A stretch of 64,000 nt of DNA from Cyathus striatus (taxonomy: Eukaryota > Basidiomycota > Agaricomycetes > Agaricales > Nidulariaceae), in contig JAOVFP010000022.1 in the NCBI GenBank assembly GCA_025738555.1, positions 434,001-498,000 of the forward strand. Reading direction: 5' to 3'. The notes below the pieces were generated by a model, which was not told where the DNA came from, did no database searches, and saw only the letters and a list, made by a program, of their open reading frames with translations. Numbering within the stretch: position 1 is the first letter of the stretch; each line of letters opens with the position of its first letter. The position numbers and the translations under genes are program-made. This document shows, piece after piece, positions 22,897 to 35,050 of this stretch.

Positions 22897-22901
22897 CAAG
22901 C

Positions 22902-24361
22902 CTCAAACTGTTTTTACATTTGACTGTCTTGATACATTTCAAGAACTTACATTTCAAGCAAAGACTACTCTATATGACTGGTACCACACACTTTATCGAA
23001 AAACTGACAAATGCAAACTTGAAGGTGAAATAGTATGTGCAATATGTTAATTTTTAATAAAATATGAATACTAATACTATAGATTATAGAACTGTTATAA
23101 TGAATTTAGACTTGTTATGCGAATGTGGAGAATACTGTTTATGTGCAAAAGAGGTGGTAGAGGCCAATATACTGAAGGAATTTCAGGTACAAAGAATGGA
23201 GAATTGACAGTTGAGTGTCCTGCATGTCCACACCCAGGTAAAAACCTTCCAGAAAACTGGGAAAATGAAGGACTATTGAAGTAAGTGAAATTTCTATTAT
23301 ATTTATTTAATTAACTTATACTACATATTGAAGGTACCTGTACATTATGTATTTGGCTGTTGATGCTAACTTCAAGTTGAGTTGTAAGGATTGTGGTATT
23401 CAGGACATAGAGCTTATGCCAGGTTGGGGTCCATATGTTGAAGAGAAAAGCTATCAAAGTCATCTTAAAAATTATGTTTACAATCCTGAAGTATGTGTTA
23501 TTTATTATTATAGTTACTACTGTTCTTATACATTTTTTAGATCAACACTTGTGATTCACAACATGATGCAATTCTTCAGGCAGGAATACGTTCAGCCCCA
23601 GGACATTCTGTAACTGGAACAGCTCTTGTAGTATGTTCAAGACATACCTTAATTCGACGAAATGGTGCAGGGGATTTGCAAAAGGGAGAAAGGTATGAAA
23701 ATAATAACAATTAATATCATCCCATAAATAATATATTCTCTGATAGATATAATAATATTGACTATATTGTACTCTCAACTCTTATTGGTGTCAATCTTCC
23801 TTGGATAGTAATCACTTATGGCATTGGATGTCAATGGTCAAAAAATCTGAGGAAAAGAATTGAAGCATATCCTGAATCTATGAGAGTTTCCTCTAATGTG
23901 AAGATTGATGTTGGTGTTCCTTCATGGCATATAAATGGACATGGAAGTTCATGTTGAAGCACCTTTGCTCTAGCATACATGCCTGGAGCTGGTCGAACTT
24001 GTGGAGAAGAAGTTGAAACTACTTGGTCTAGTAGTAATCAACTTCATCCAAGCACACATGAAATGGGATCAGGTTCTCGACATGAAGTATTAAATGACCA
24101 ATGGAATGCTTGGAATGCTCAAAAAAATTTTGGATTGTGTCAGTATATTTATTCTATATCTAAAATATATTACTAAATCTGTATTTAAAGGTAAACATTT
24201 TCCTAAGTGATATAAGGAAGCAATTACTATGAGTGAAAAACACCGAATTCTCTTTGAAAAATTTCACAGTACATTTAATCCAATCATTACAGCAAGATGG
24301 GAATCTGAAATTTTAGCATGGAACATGAACCACAATAATATTAATCCATATGATGAACCAG
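22902..24361 (+). pseudogene. KDZ1 transposase, catalytic region
   Basis: It resumes directly after the gypsy target duplication with PQTVFTFDCLDTFQELTFQAK. Short exons follow: NLDLLCECGEYCLCAKE, YLAVDANFKLSCKDCG (first catalytic Asp), LMPGWGPYVEEKSY, SVTGTALVVCSRHTLIRRNGAG, ITYGIGCQWSKNL, VPSWHINGHG, and GEEVETTWSSSNQLHPSTHEM (candidate catalytic Glu). The CQW motif normally reads Y-D-I/V-x-C-Q-W in KDZ proteins; here the Asp position is Gly. In-frame TGA codons lie at 23955-23957 and 24208-24210. The exon stops at 24361 where a solo LTR is inserted. Confidence 0.87.
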
Positions 24362-25355
24362 TGTGGAAGGGGGGAGGAGACATGGGAGTCCGTTGGCGGG
24401 TACCTGTGCGTTAGAGTACGAGTAAACGAAGCTCTGGCAAGCGAAATGCGGTCCGTTAGACCACGTGAGTGACGCATTCAACGGATTATGTAATCCACAC
24501 GCGGAAACAAATGCGACGCGTTTATACGTCGCGGGAGCGAAATACGGAGGGAAAGGGAAGAGGACGAATGAAGATGGGACTTAGCTAGTAGGGTACAAAG
24601 CACACAGAACAAAGAGAATAAAACCAGAAGTCGATCTGAGCTCAAAGCACGGTCTCGCAGAAAATACCGAGTGGACAGAAGATGTATTTCTCCCTCAGTG
24701 GGGAGTGGTTTATGTACAAATGAGAGATGGTCTGTGCAACGCGTTCTCTTGCGTCACAGACCCCAATATCTAGCTACAACACTATTCTATGTCATGTCTA
24801 AGAGTCCTTGTCAAGCAACAAGAAGGAGAAGATGTCAAAAATTACCAAAACAGGAAAACTCGGACTTGGTGTTCTCGGGCGCAGTCCCGAGGCTTGGGGA
24901 CTATTTGTGATCGCATCTGCTCCTCCTGCACAGAGCAGTCCCCAAACGGCTCAGTCGCAGCTCTGAAAAGCACCTAGCCCAACCCTCCTACTCCAGCAAT
25001 TCCTAACACCTTTAATTAAGTAACGAAAAAAAAGTAAGTAAAATCAAATAAAAGCGGAGAAAAAAAAGGAAAACAAAGCCACTATTGGCTGGCTACTTCT
25101 AACCCCGTACCGGTATCCCTCTCGATCAAAAGTCCTTGACAGGAGCCAGACAGCTCCCTTGAAACTCGCGCCAACGTGCTTCTTCCCTCAAGCAACCCCA
25201 ATTTGGGCGTTTGGCAAGATCTATCAAGAAAAACAATTAGTAAGCGCCCTCCAGCTATCCTTCTCCGTCTCGAATTTGGTGGGCCCGGAGAAGGCTTCTC
25301 TCATCAGATCCAGCTACGGCCGATATTCATGAGTACGTCGAGAATTTCGGCCACA
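24362..25355. repeat. Solo LTR (994 bp) in KDZ1, target duplication CCAG
   Basis: It begins TGTGGAAGG and ends GGCCACA, giving the short inverted repeat TGTGG/CCACA. It is flanked by CCAG (24358-24361 and 25356-25359). Removing it with one CCAG rejoins DEP to ECT, followed by a GTAAGT...TTTAG intron and TTLQDVRLEL in frame. There is no internal coding region, so a full element was reduced by LTR-LTR recombination. A 4-bp duplication is slightly unusual (5 bp is commoner for gypsy). Confidence 0.8.
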
Positions 25356-26753
25356 CCAGAGTGCAGTAAGTTACTCTCATCAAATAAAAATTTTGCTGAT
25401 ATTTTTTTAGCAACAACTTTGCAAGATGTTAGACTTGAACTAAATCAGGAAGAAATTGCATCCACTATGAAAGGAATAATTACTAAACACAAAATGACTA
25501 TAACTAAACTTTTAATTCTTGGACTTGAACTTGAAGAACAACAGTGAGTTGGAATCCATAAATAAGCATATGTTGCTTATATTGTTCTTAGACAGTTACT
25601 TAAGCTTGAGGCTATGAATGTAGAAAAAAAAATAGTATCAAAAGATCTAGCTGATCTTCAAGACAAACGAATAACTCTTGCAACAAAAATTCATAAATGG
25701 CAAGATGTTCAATTAACTTACATGCCAGAAGTTAAAGATATAATAGAAGTTGATAAGGAATCAGCTAAAATTGAGTTAATTCCATTATATCTTCCTTCAG
25801 GACTTACAACAGAATTGCGGGGTACTTTATTAAATAAAAATATTGCAAAATATGAACTGAGACTTCGACTGGCACAGGCAGAAGATTCACTAGCAAATAT
25901 TTGACATCACCTTCGCATGATTTCAACATTACGTCAGTTTAAGAAATCAAATACATCTGGTACTGGAAATAGGCCAAATACACATATAAGAGATACAATT
26001 AAGCGATATCAAGATAAATCACAGCTTTATGCTGACTGCTACAGAAAGGCACATACAGCAATTAAAGCACTAGATCCAAATGGAAACTGGCAGTCACGTT
26101 TTCTTGAGCTAAAAACAGAGGATATTAATGGACCTGGAAAAGATCCAGATGATACATCTAGTAGTGGACGATTTGAAATGTCATGGATTTGGTTAATGTC
26201 TCGACCTTCATTCAATGGAAATGATGATGATAATAATGAATATCTCAAAATTGAATGGGCAAAGGCATGTGCAAGGAGAGACAGATGGCATGAGGAAGTA
26301 CTCATCCTCAGAGAGGAGATGCAACGAACTATTGTATACTTTGAGTGGAAGGAAAAATGGTGGAAAAGCATAACAGATATCAGGGACTACAAAAATAATG
26401 TAGGACTGGATATTAAACAAGGAGTTATGGCATATGCCATGAAACAAGCTTCACTTTGTAGAAGGTTGGCACACAAGTGTGCAGAACATTGGCTGCCTAT
26501 TTTACAAAGAGACAATTATACTCCTGAATGGGCTGATAGATATCTTACATCAGAAGATTCAAGATCAGAAAGTAATGAGGAAGAGGATAGTGAAGAGAAT
26601 GAAGGGGATTGGCAGGAAGAGCAGGATGTAGACATGGATGATAATCTGGAAGAGTTTGATTTGCCTTCAGACACTTCATCAATTGCAGATAGTGATGATG
26701 AGGACTTTAGTAGTAATGAAGATTGGATTGGAAAAAGTGATGATGATTGGTAG
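25356..26753 (+). pseudogene. KDZ1 transposase, C-terminal part
   Basis: It continues with LQDVRLELNQEEIASTMKG, KHKMTITKLLILGLELEEQQ, an intron, then KDLADLQDKR and the HKWQDVQLTYMP segment typical of KDZ C-termini. A TGA at 25902-25904 lies in the conserved (I)xHHLR region, where relatives have Arg. Beyond it reading is open: NTHIRDTIKRYQDK, ALDPNGNWQSRF, and a very acidic end (SNEEEDSEENEGDW...DDDW) with a normal stop. Confidence 0.85.
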
Positions 26754-26939
26754 ATTATCTAAATGATAAAATGTACAATAATATGGATTAGCATGTGTTT
26801 CATGTGTAACAGAGCTGCTGAAACTTGAGGTAAATTTAGATGCTAGAATTAGAGCTGCTGAGAATTTAAAGTGAATTTAGATGCTTGAATTAGAGCTGCT
26901 GAAAATTTGAAGTAAATTTAGATGCTGAAATTGACCACT
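26754..26939. repeat. Three-copy 45-bp repeat downstream of KDZ1
   Basis: AGAGCTGCTGAAA...TTTAGATGCT occurs three times (about 26811, 26852 and 26896), diverged. There is no gene. It abuts the truncated end of foldback B. Confidence 0.6.
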
Positions 26940-28211
26940 CTAACCAATTAGCATACAGTAGTAATATCCACTTCAAACTAACAAATGATTGCATATAATC
27001 ACCATTTATTATAGGCCTATAGTAGTAATATACACTTCAAATTAACCAATGATTGCAAATGATCACCATTTATAATAGGTCTATAGTAGTAATATACACT
27101 TCAAAGTAACCAATAATTGCATATGATCACTATTTATAATAGGACAGGAGTAATATACACTTCAAATTAACCAATGATTGCATATGATTGCATATGATCA
27201 CCATTTATAATAGGCCTACAGCAGTAATATACACTTCAAACTAACCAATGATTGCATATGATCACCATCTATAATAGGTCTATAGTAGTAATATACACTT
27301 CAAATTAACCAATGATTGCATATGATCACCATATATAATAGGCCTACAGTAGTAATATATACTTGAAAGTAACCAATGATTGCATATGATCACCATATAT
27401 AATAGGTCTATAGTAGTAATATACACTTCAAAATAACCAATGATTGCATATGATCACCATTTATAATAGGTCTATAGTAGTAATATACACTTCAAAGTAA
27501 TCAATGATTGCATATGATCACCATTTATAATAGGCCTACAGTAGTAATATACACTTCAAATTAACCAATGATTGCATATGATTACTATTTATAATAGGAC
27601 AGTAGTAATATACACTTCAAACTAACCAATGATTGCATATGATCACCATTTATAATAGGCCTACAATAGTTATATACACTTCATATTAACCAATGATTGC
27701 ATATGATCACCATTTATAATAGGCCTACAATAGTAATATACACTTCATATTAACCAATGATTGCATATGATCACCATTTATAATAGGTCTATAATAGTAA
27801 TATACACTTCAAGTTAACCAATGATTGCATATGATCACCATTTATAATAGGCCTACAATAGTAATATACACTTCAAATTAACCAATGATTGCATATGATC
27901 ACCATTTATAATAGGTCTATAGTAGTAATATACACTTCAAGTTAACCAATGATTGCATATGATCACCATTTATAATAGCCTACAATAGCAATATACACTT
28001 CAAATTAACCAATGATTGCATATGATCACCATTTATAATAGGTCTACAATAGTAATATACACTTCAAACTAACCAATGATTGCATATGATCACCATTTAT
28101 AATTGTAATAGGCATATAGTAGTTACATTAGAAACAGGCAATCATGAGATAGATGATTGCCACAATCATAAAACACTACACTTTTATGATCATTCTGGCT
28201 AACACCACTCG
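26940..28211 (-). mobile_element. Foldback element B: one arm only, inversion breakpoint
   Basis: About 18 inverted copies of the 64-bp unit lead to the terminal sequence GGCTAACACCACTCG at 28211. The left end is truncated without a terminal repeat. The flank at 28212-28217 is TGAGAA, the complement of TTCTCA, which directly follows the right end of foldback C at 51758. Helitron coding sequence abuts both. Confidence 0.8.
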
Positions 28212-29701
28212 TGAGAAATAAACAGATTGAGAGTTATTTAAAAGGTCATCAATATGTAAGTCATCCCCAGCTAAATAACTGACAATAGGATTGTATACAT
28301 CAGCTGGATTCAGAGTTAAGTAAAAAGTAGAAAGACCTTTTTCAATTACCAATGAATGAATTTCATTTTGCATAACAGTTTTGCTAGCATTAGATCCAGA
28401 TATAGGAGCTGTGATAGCTTTCACCTCATTCATGAGTTGTAACACATTTTTTTGTTCAGTAGTGGTTGCAGTTACATGATTACCATTAGACATGGAGGTT
28501 ACCATGTGCTCTAGTGTTTCAACTGAAATAGATGCAAAATGTGAAGCAATTTGATTAAAGTTGGCTTTTTTGACTCTTAAACTAATGTTTAGAAGAGCTT
28601 TTCGACATTGTATAATATTAAAACATGTGAACATAAAAGTTGGGTGCACTTGAAATCTTCGATCAGCATAAGTCAGTAAACGCTTAATATGACATTGAAA
28701 AGATAACTTTACTAGATGACTGTTATCCTCAGGACCACCAATACCATAAGGAAATAATGTGGGATATGTTAAAGGCAACAAGGAGGGATTGTGAAATTCA
28801 TTAACAGGAATGAGATCATGAGGAATTTGCAAGCTTGAACCATTTTTTTGTTTAAAATGTTTTAAGGCTGCAGCACATAGTTCATGAGCTGGCATGTTAG
28901 CATTTGTGTCAGTAACTACAATACTCTCAAAATTATCAGGAGATGATGAGAGATTTTCTTCATTAGTATTGTTGTCATATTTTGAAGTCAAAGAATCTGC
29001 ACTGTCACTATGTTCTACCAGCTGTATGTGGAAAGGAGGTACAGATTGATTAGGCAGGGATTCTATTCTATTGCCATCTATTACAACATTAGAGTACAAG
29101 GGATTGTTTTCTTTCAGCCAATGTAGAGCTTTGTAAACTCTTTCTCTTCTGACTAGTAAAGGTTTTGCTTTTTTCTGTAACCAATCTTGAGAGGGAGGAG
29201 TTGAGCCAATAAAAATAACACAAATATAAGTAATTATATCATTTATTGTAGGGGAAGAATGTTAAGCAATTGTGATGGTTGTTGTGGATAAATAATTACA
29301 TGACCCTTAAGGCCTTTTTGCACAATAGGAAGCTCAAGAGATTGATCATGCTGATGCAATTGAACTATTAGAGATTTGGCATGGTAGTGAGCTATCATGG
29401 TCTGTTCAACAATAGTTAGATCTTGCAATTCTTCAGGAACAGGTCCAAGGTATGTTTTATTAGCCATTGATAAAGGAGGAATTTTAGTGCATGACAAGCA
29501 AGACTGACAACTTTTGCACAATTTGATGAAGTAATTTGTAGATTCAGTACTGGAAGAGTTATTTTCAGACTCAATTCCATCAGGGTGCAGCAGGAAATTT
29601 CTAAAAGGATCAGAAGTACAAAGTTTTGGAACTGAAGAAGGAACTGAAGAAATTGAAAGAGGAGATAGATCAATGTCTGATAATGGGACAATAACACCTG
29701 T
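28212..29701 (-). pseudogene. Helitron Rep-helicase, N-terminal half
   Basis: Read leftwards: PLSDIDLSPLS, then KLCKSCQSCLSC and YLGPVPEELQDLT, a DUF6570-like region; then a one-base frameshift near 29255, and ICVIFIGSTPPSQDWLQKKA, PLLVRRERVYKALHWLKENN. Next is the Helitron-like N domain: PLTYPTLFPYGIGG, LLTYADRRFQVHPTFMF, and FYLTLNPADVYNPIVSYLAG. It stops at VYFS exactly where foldback B begins. Helitrons replicate by rolling circle; the HUH motif and helicase would lie further on. The next codons are found 23.5 kb away on the opposite strand (51758). Coding is broken by insertions at 29702 and 32606. Confidence 0.87.
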
Positions 29702-32592
29702 ATGGAAAGCCAGAGCACCATGCTCAAAGCCATCAGTTCAAATCAAATTCCACACTTCAGCAGCTCATTTGCCGATTAAGGATCTTGATTTAATGTTTGG
29801 CTATTCATTTTCGGTTATGACAATTCAGTTAGCGTGCTCTGAGCATCGGGAGTCGGGGATTCATGCATTCACTAGCCTACACTGCGTGAATCATATACTT
29901 ATCTTCTGAACTCTCAAATTTTTGGGACATGTGTTATTTTTTGTGAATACTCAGAGTCAATTATCTAAATATGTGGGAATTAACAAACGTTTATCCATTT
30001 CTAACCTTCCAAAAATCAGATTACGTAATCAATGGGATCATGCGGGAATGATGCGTCCATATGCATTCTGCTCGTCCCAACCTATCTTCACCTCCCTGCT
30101 CTCCCTGTCCCTTATTTTCCTCAAAATATACACATTTGTCTGACATTGTACCCAAATTTCAACCCCAAGGTACGTTTAGACATGTCAAGGCCACTCCGCT
30201 ACCGCTTGCAAAGCCAGACCCTGAACTTTGACAGAAACTCTGCAACAACTCAACACTATTCCTTCTAATGGACTCCCTAAGCTACTTCCTAGTGTAATTC
30301 AGCTATTTTAATCTATTTTTTTTCCATTATTTAATCCAAGCTCGTTGTTCACTGGTGTCCCATAGTAACTTACTCATGTTAGATTTAATAGTTTTATTCT
30401 GTAGATAACTTTTGCTGTAATTTTCTACAGCTCCTTTTATCAACTCTTACACCATTTCAAACCTGAATTCTAAGTTTAACACACCGTCTCTATGCTTTAG
30501 CCGTCAATCATATTGATTTATATGCTCCCACTGTCTCATTTTCGCACCAGAACTTCGTTCTAAAGTTCTCTCTCTCGTCATTTCCATATTCTAACTCTGT
30601 TCCTTTCACGTTTTCACATTAGAACAACAATGCCAGATGGACACACTGACGTACTCACATTATCTTTGACCAGGTACACCCACCCAACCCTATACTTCTT
30701 CACTAAGCTCACATTAAATATAATCTGTATCTATCCATCGGCAGATGTTATAGTTCTAATAAATATTTAAGAGATTACCTGTTACCACTCATTTGTACAC
30801 TGAGGATTCGATATTTCCAGCTAGGTCATAGTCTCAGAAAGGTTATTCTGGCTCACATTTAATGACATTCACCATAATTTAAACACATTAAATATATGTA
30901 TGGTACACTGAGAACTACCTGCCACTCTGTATTTCTGATGTACTAAATAAAATGAATGTGAATATGGGGCTTTTGTCTCTGTGCTCTTGACCTATATATT
31001 TATGAGCAGTTCATACATGGATTGATGACATTAAATACATCGTAAATGCGTAAATTGATCACAGGACACAATGATCATGTAAGATGACAATCTCACCAAC
31101 AGAGGAATGTAAGTCAACCAGCCTTTACTTAACTACACACTCCTGTATTTCTCCTCGCATTCAATTTCCCCATGAACAGGCCAATCCCATTATGTTCAAA
31201 CAATATTAAAATATTGCCTTTCACTGTGTGCAAAGGTAGCCTATCTTTACGTGAGCAGAGCACCAATGAACATTGTTTCAAGCCAAGTTTTCAGATTTAC
31301 AGTGTGGATCAATTCTTGGAAGAGGACATGAAGTGATCATGTGTTTCGGAGATTTCACAGGTGTATTACATGGTGAATCACACTCAAATCTCTATTATAT
31401 TGTCTTGGAGAGTAAAATAGTGTTGAGTGGGTTAGATATTACCCCAAACTCATGCATTGGGAATTGAGAAGTTGGTCCAAGTTAAAGGAGTATCCATTTC
31501 GCACTCACCCAAATTTTCTGAGGGTGAACACACGGTATATATTATATTCATGCTCAAAATAAGTACTGTAAATATGAGTGAAATTAAATGTGATGTTCAC
31601 ACTGAAATGTATTTAATGCAAAAAGTATGTTTCTTCATGCCCATTTTTTGTATTATGAGAATGTGAAGAGTGAACTAGTTCTCATACCACAAAAACTGTA
31701 AGTGAATATAGATACAGTGGAGTATAGGCTTGAGTGTGAGCACGAAGTGCATTTCTAAGTTTCATGTTCACACACATTCACTGTATATTGAGCTTGAGCT
31801 TTCATGCGCCTTGTGCAGCATAACACATCAGTGCGTGGAGCGTGTCCGTAGCATCTAAGCTATATTTAGAATATACCTGTGCGCGCACTAGTGTCGCGAC
31901 CCACTACGGACTAATGGATAAGAATAGGCACGGGCTATGTATAAGTAGATAAGATAATTACTGTACAAAGTTTGATCATATCACGTAGTTATAATCTATA
32001 TAATTCTAGTTGTAGGGAAGGAAGAAGGCAAGTACCATGCGACAGCAGTATTTCTGTTCCCCACAGACAGGGTAGCGTACAGACAGACACTATATTCGGT
32101 TTTTGGCGTATTTTCGAGATTTGTAAGCATGTATAGCATCAGTAGAGTTAGAGTCACAATGTTTGTATCTCGTTAGCATTCTTATTAGAATATCTTTCAT
32201 ATTTGAGCTGTTAAAACCCTCGGATTTATAATAGTATTGCAGGAAATATAGTATTAATATAACAACTAGTACTTCAGTTCTCATAGTTTACTAGTAATCT
32301 CGTAGTAGCACAATCAATTTATACCCATCCCCAAACCATAATATGTATGTGTATAAAGCTATATTCGTGTCTACTTTGGAAGGTATAAGGTTAGTACAGT
32401 GTAAGCTAGTGAACATATGAATCCCCGACAAAGGATCCCGATGCCCGACGCCCAGAGCACGCTAACCAAATTGTCGTAACCAAAAACGAATAGCCGAACA
32501 TTAAATCAAGATCCTTAATCGGCAAATGAGCTGCCGAAGTGCGGAATTTAATTTGAACTGATGGCTTTGAGTGTGGTGCTCCGGCTTTCCAT
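29702..32592. mobile_element. 2,891-bp TIR element without transposase, in the Helitron
   Basis: Terminal inverted repeats of about 190 bp begin ATGGAAAGCC and end GGCTTTCCAT. The 8-bp direct repeat ACACCTGT flanks it (29694-29701 and 32593-32600). Removing it restores the Helitron reading KRTGVIVPL on the minus strand. Between the TIRs (29900-32400) I find no ORF with recognisable content, only AT-rich DNA and a solo LTR. hAT-like by target size; non-autonomous. Confidence 0.85.
31892..32264. repeat. Solo LTR (373 bp), target duplication ACTAG
   Basis: It starts TGTCGCGACCC and ends AATATAACA. The flanks are ACTAG (31887-31891 and 32265-32269). TG...CA ends with a 5-bp duplication fit an LTR element reduced to one LTR. 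It lies inside the 2.9 kb TIR element, so it is the youngest of that nest. Confidence 0.78.
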
Positions 32593-32605
32593 ACACCTGT
32601 TCTTT

Positions 32606-34650
32606 GAGCTCTTTACACTTAGCCAGGTGTTCTGTACAGATCCGTGCGGAATCCGTACGGAATTTTCGGAATCTGTGCGGAATCTGCACAGATTTTTTTC
32701 TTTTTGGCAGAGGTTTTTTTGGGTCTGTACAGATTCTGCACAGATTCCGCACAGAATCAAAAATTCCGTGCGGATTCCGCAGAATTCCGCATTACAGACC
32801 TGAAAAATTCTGTACAGATTCTGTACAGAATCTGTACAGAATCTTATTATACTTATTTCCTTATAGAAAATTAGAATAGAAAACCGTGTGATACTAAGCA
32901 CTAAGTGTGACACTCTCCATTAAGTGTGACACTATACATTGATTGTGACATTAAGTGTTGAGTGTGATACTAAGGGTTAAGTGTGACACTAAGGGTTAAG
33001 CATGATACTAAGTGTTGAGTGTGACACTATGGGTTGAGTGTGACACTACATGTTAAGTGTGATACTAAGGGTTGAGTGTGACACTATGTGTTAACCGTGA
33101 TACTAAGGGTTGAGTGTGATACTACGTGTTAACCATGATACTAAGGGTTGAGTGTGACACTACGTGTTAACTGTGATACTAAGTGTTGAGTGTGACACTA
33201 AGCATTGAGTGTGACACTAGGGGTTGAGTGTGACACTCTGCATTAAGCGTGACACTAAGTGTTGAGTGTGACACTAAGCATTGAGTGTGACACTAGGGGT
33301 TGAGTGTGACACTCTGCATTAAGTGTGACACTAAGTGTTGAGTGTGACACTAAGCATTGAGTGTGACACTATGGGTTGAGTGTGACACTGAGGGTTGAGT
33401 GTGACACTAGGGGTTGAGTGTGACACTAAGCATTGAGTGTGACACTCTGCATTAAGCGTGACACTAAGGGTTGAGTGTGACATTAAGTGTTGAGCATGAC
33501 ACTAAGCATTGAGTGTGACACTAAGTATTGAGTGGGACACTATGGGTTGAGTGTGACACTGAGGGTTGAGTGTGACACTAAGGGTTGAGTGTGACACTAA
33601 GTGTTGAGTGTGACACTAAGCAATAAGTGTGACACTATGCATTAAGTGTGACACTAAGGGTTAAGCGTGACACTAAGGGTTGAGTGTGACACTAAGTGTT
33701 GAACGTGACACTAAGGGTTAAGCGTGACACTAAGGGTTGAGTGTGATACTAAGGGTTGAGTGTGACACTAAGTGTTGAACGTGACACTAAGGGTTAAGCA
33801 TGACACTAAGTGTTGAACATGACACTAAGGGTTAAGCGTGACACTAAGTGTTGAACATGACACTAAGGGTTGAGTGTGACACTAAGTGTTGAGTGTGACA
33901 CTAAGGGTTGAGTGTGACACTAAGTGTTGAGTGTGACACTAAGTGTTGAACATGACACTAAGGGTTAAGCGTGACACTAAGTGTTGAATGTGACACTAAG
34001 GGTTGAGTGTGACACTAAGTGTTGAATGTGACACTAAAGGTTAAGCGTGACACTAAGGGTTGAGTGTGACACTAAGGGTTGAGTGTGACACTAAGTGTTG
34101 AGTGTGACATGAAGTGTTGAGTGTGACACTCTGCATTAAGCATGATACTATGCATTAAGCATGACACTATGCATTAAGCATGACACTATACATTAAGTGT
34201 GATATTAAGTGTTGAGTGTGACACTATGCATTAAGCATGAAACTATACATTAAGTGTGATACTAAGTGTTGAGTGTGACACTATGCATTGAGTGTGATAC
34301 TATACATTAAGCATGACACTATGCATTGAGCATGATACTATATATTGAGTGTATCACAGATTTCATGTAGTGTCACACTTGACACCTGTGACAAGGCAGC
34401 AATGCATGAATCCACACAGAATCCATGCAGAATATGTATGGAATTCATATAGAATATTCACCTCTAATAATATTAATAGCCACTATATAAATTCTGTATG
34501 GTATCTATACAAGTCTGTACGGGTCTGTATGGATCTGCACGGAATCCGCACGAATCCGTACGGAATTTTCGGATTCCGTGCAGATTCCGTACGGATCTGT
34601 GCAGATCCGTACAGATCTGTACAGACCTCTTGGGGGAGTGTAAATTACTG
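32606..34650 (+). mobile_element. hAT-like non-autonomous element, copy 1
   Basis: It starts GAGCTCTTTACACTTAGCC and ends GGGGGAGTGTAAATTACTG; the shared terminal core is TTTACACT. The 8-bp target duplication is TGTTCTTT (32598-32605 and 34651-34658). Subterminal regions (32640-32850 and 34500-34640) are packed with short palindromes such as TCCGTACGGA and TCTGTACAGA. The core (32890-34370) is a 19-20 bp minisatellite of the form AAGTGTTGAGTGTGACACT. No transposase. Confidence 0.88.
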
Positions 34651-35050
34651 TGTTCTTTTGAAATGCAATGATGCACATGAAGCACAAACCTGTAAAGAAA
34701 GTGATTCTTTATTAGTTATGTTACGAAAATTTTCAATCAAGTGGTTTTTTCATTCTCAGAAACAACCTGAGGCCAATTGTTGTGGATTTCTTTCAACAAA
34801 TTATTTACCTGAGAGGGTACAACATTACATGTATTTTCTGTGAGATATTGTTGTAGTACAGAGGTAAGGGATCTGCATGGCAAAGTAGATAAGTTTTCTA
34901 TATTAAGATGAAGAGATTGGATCAAAAGTAATAACCCTGAACAAGTATTTGCTGAATTAGCTATAATATGCAAACCATGATATTTCAACTCAATTTTAGA
35001 TGGAATTCTTTTGTTCTCCCTGGCAGAACAATGTTAACAAGCCTAGAACT
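34651..35050 (-). pseudogene. Helitron, extreme N-terminal segment
   Basis: On the minus strand: RIPSKIELKYHGLHIIANS, STLPCRSLTSVLQQYL, NNLLKEIHNNWPQVVSENEK, then after a frameshift NITNKESLSLQVCASCASLHF. It continues directly across the two inserted elements to the segment at 29701 (KRTGVIVPL). I place it as the region preceding the DUF6570-like domain; the start codon was not determined. Confidence 0.65.

Larger units (their letters stand above)
14796..26753 (+). mobile_element. KDZ transposon 1, split by a gypsy element and a solo LTR
   Basis: A KDZ (Kyakuja-Dileera-Zisupton) transposase gene can be followed on the plus strand over three separated segments: 14796-15863, 22902-24361 and 25356-26753. 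The gaps are a complete gypsy element and a solo LTR, each flanked by its target duplication. Joining the segments restores the frame at both places (VK then PQTVF; DEP then ECTTTLQDV after a GTAAGT intron). Transposon ends outside the gene were not identified. Confidence 0.85.
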
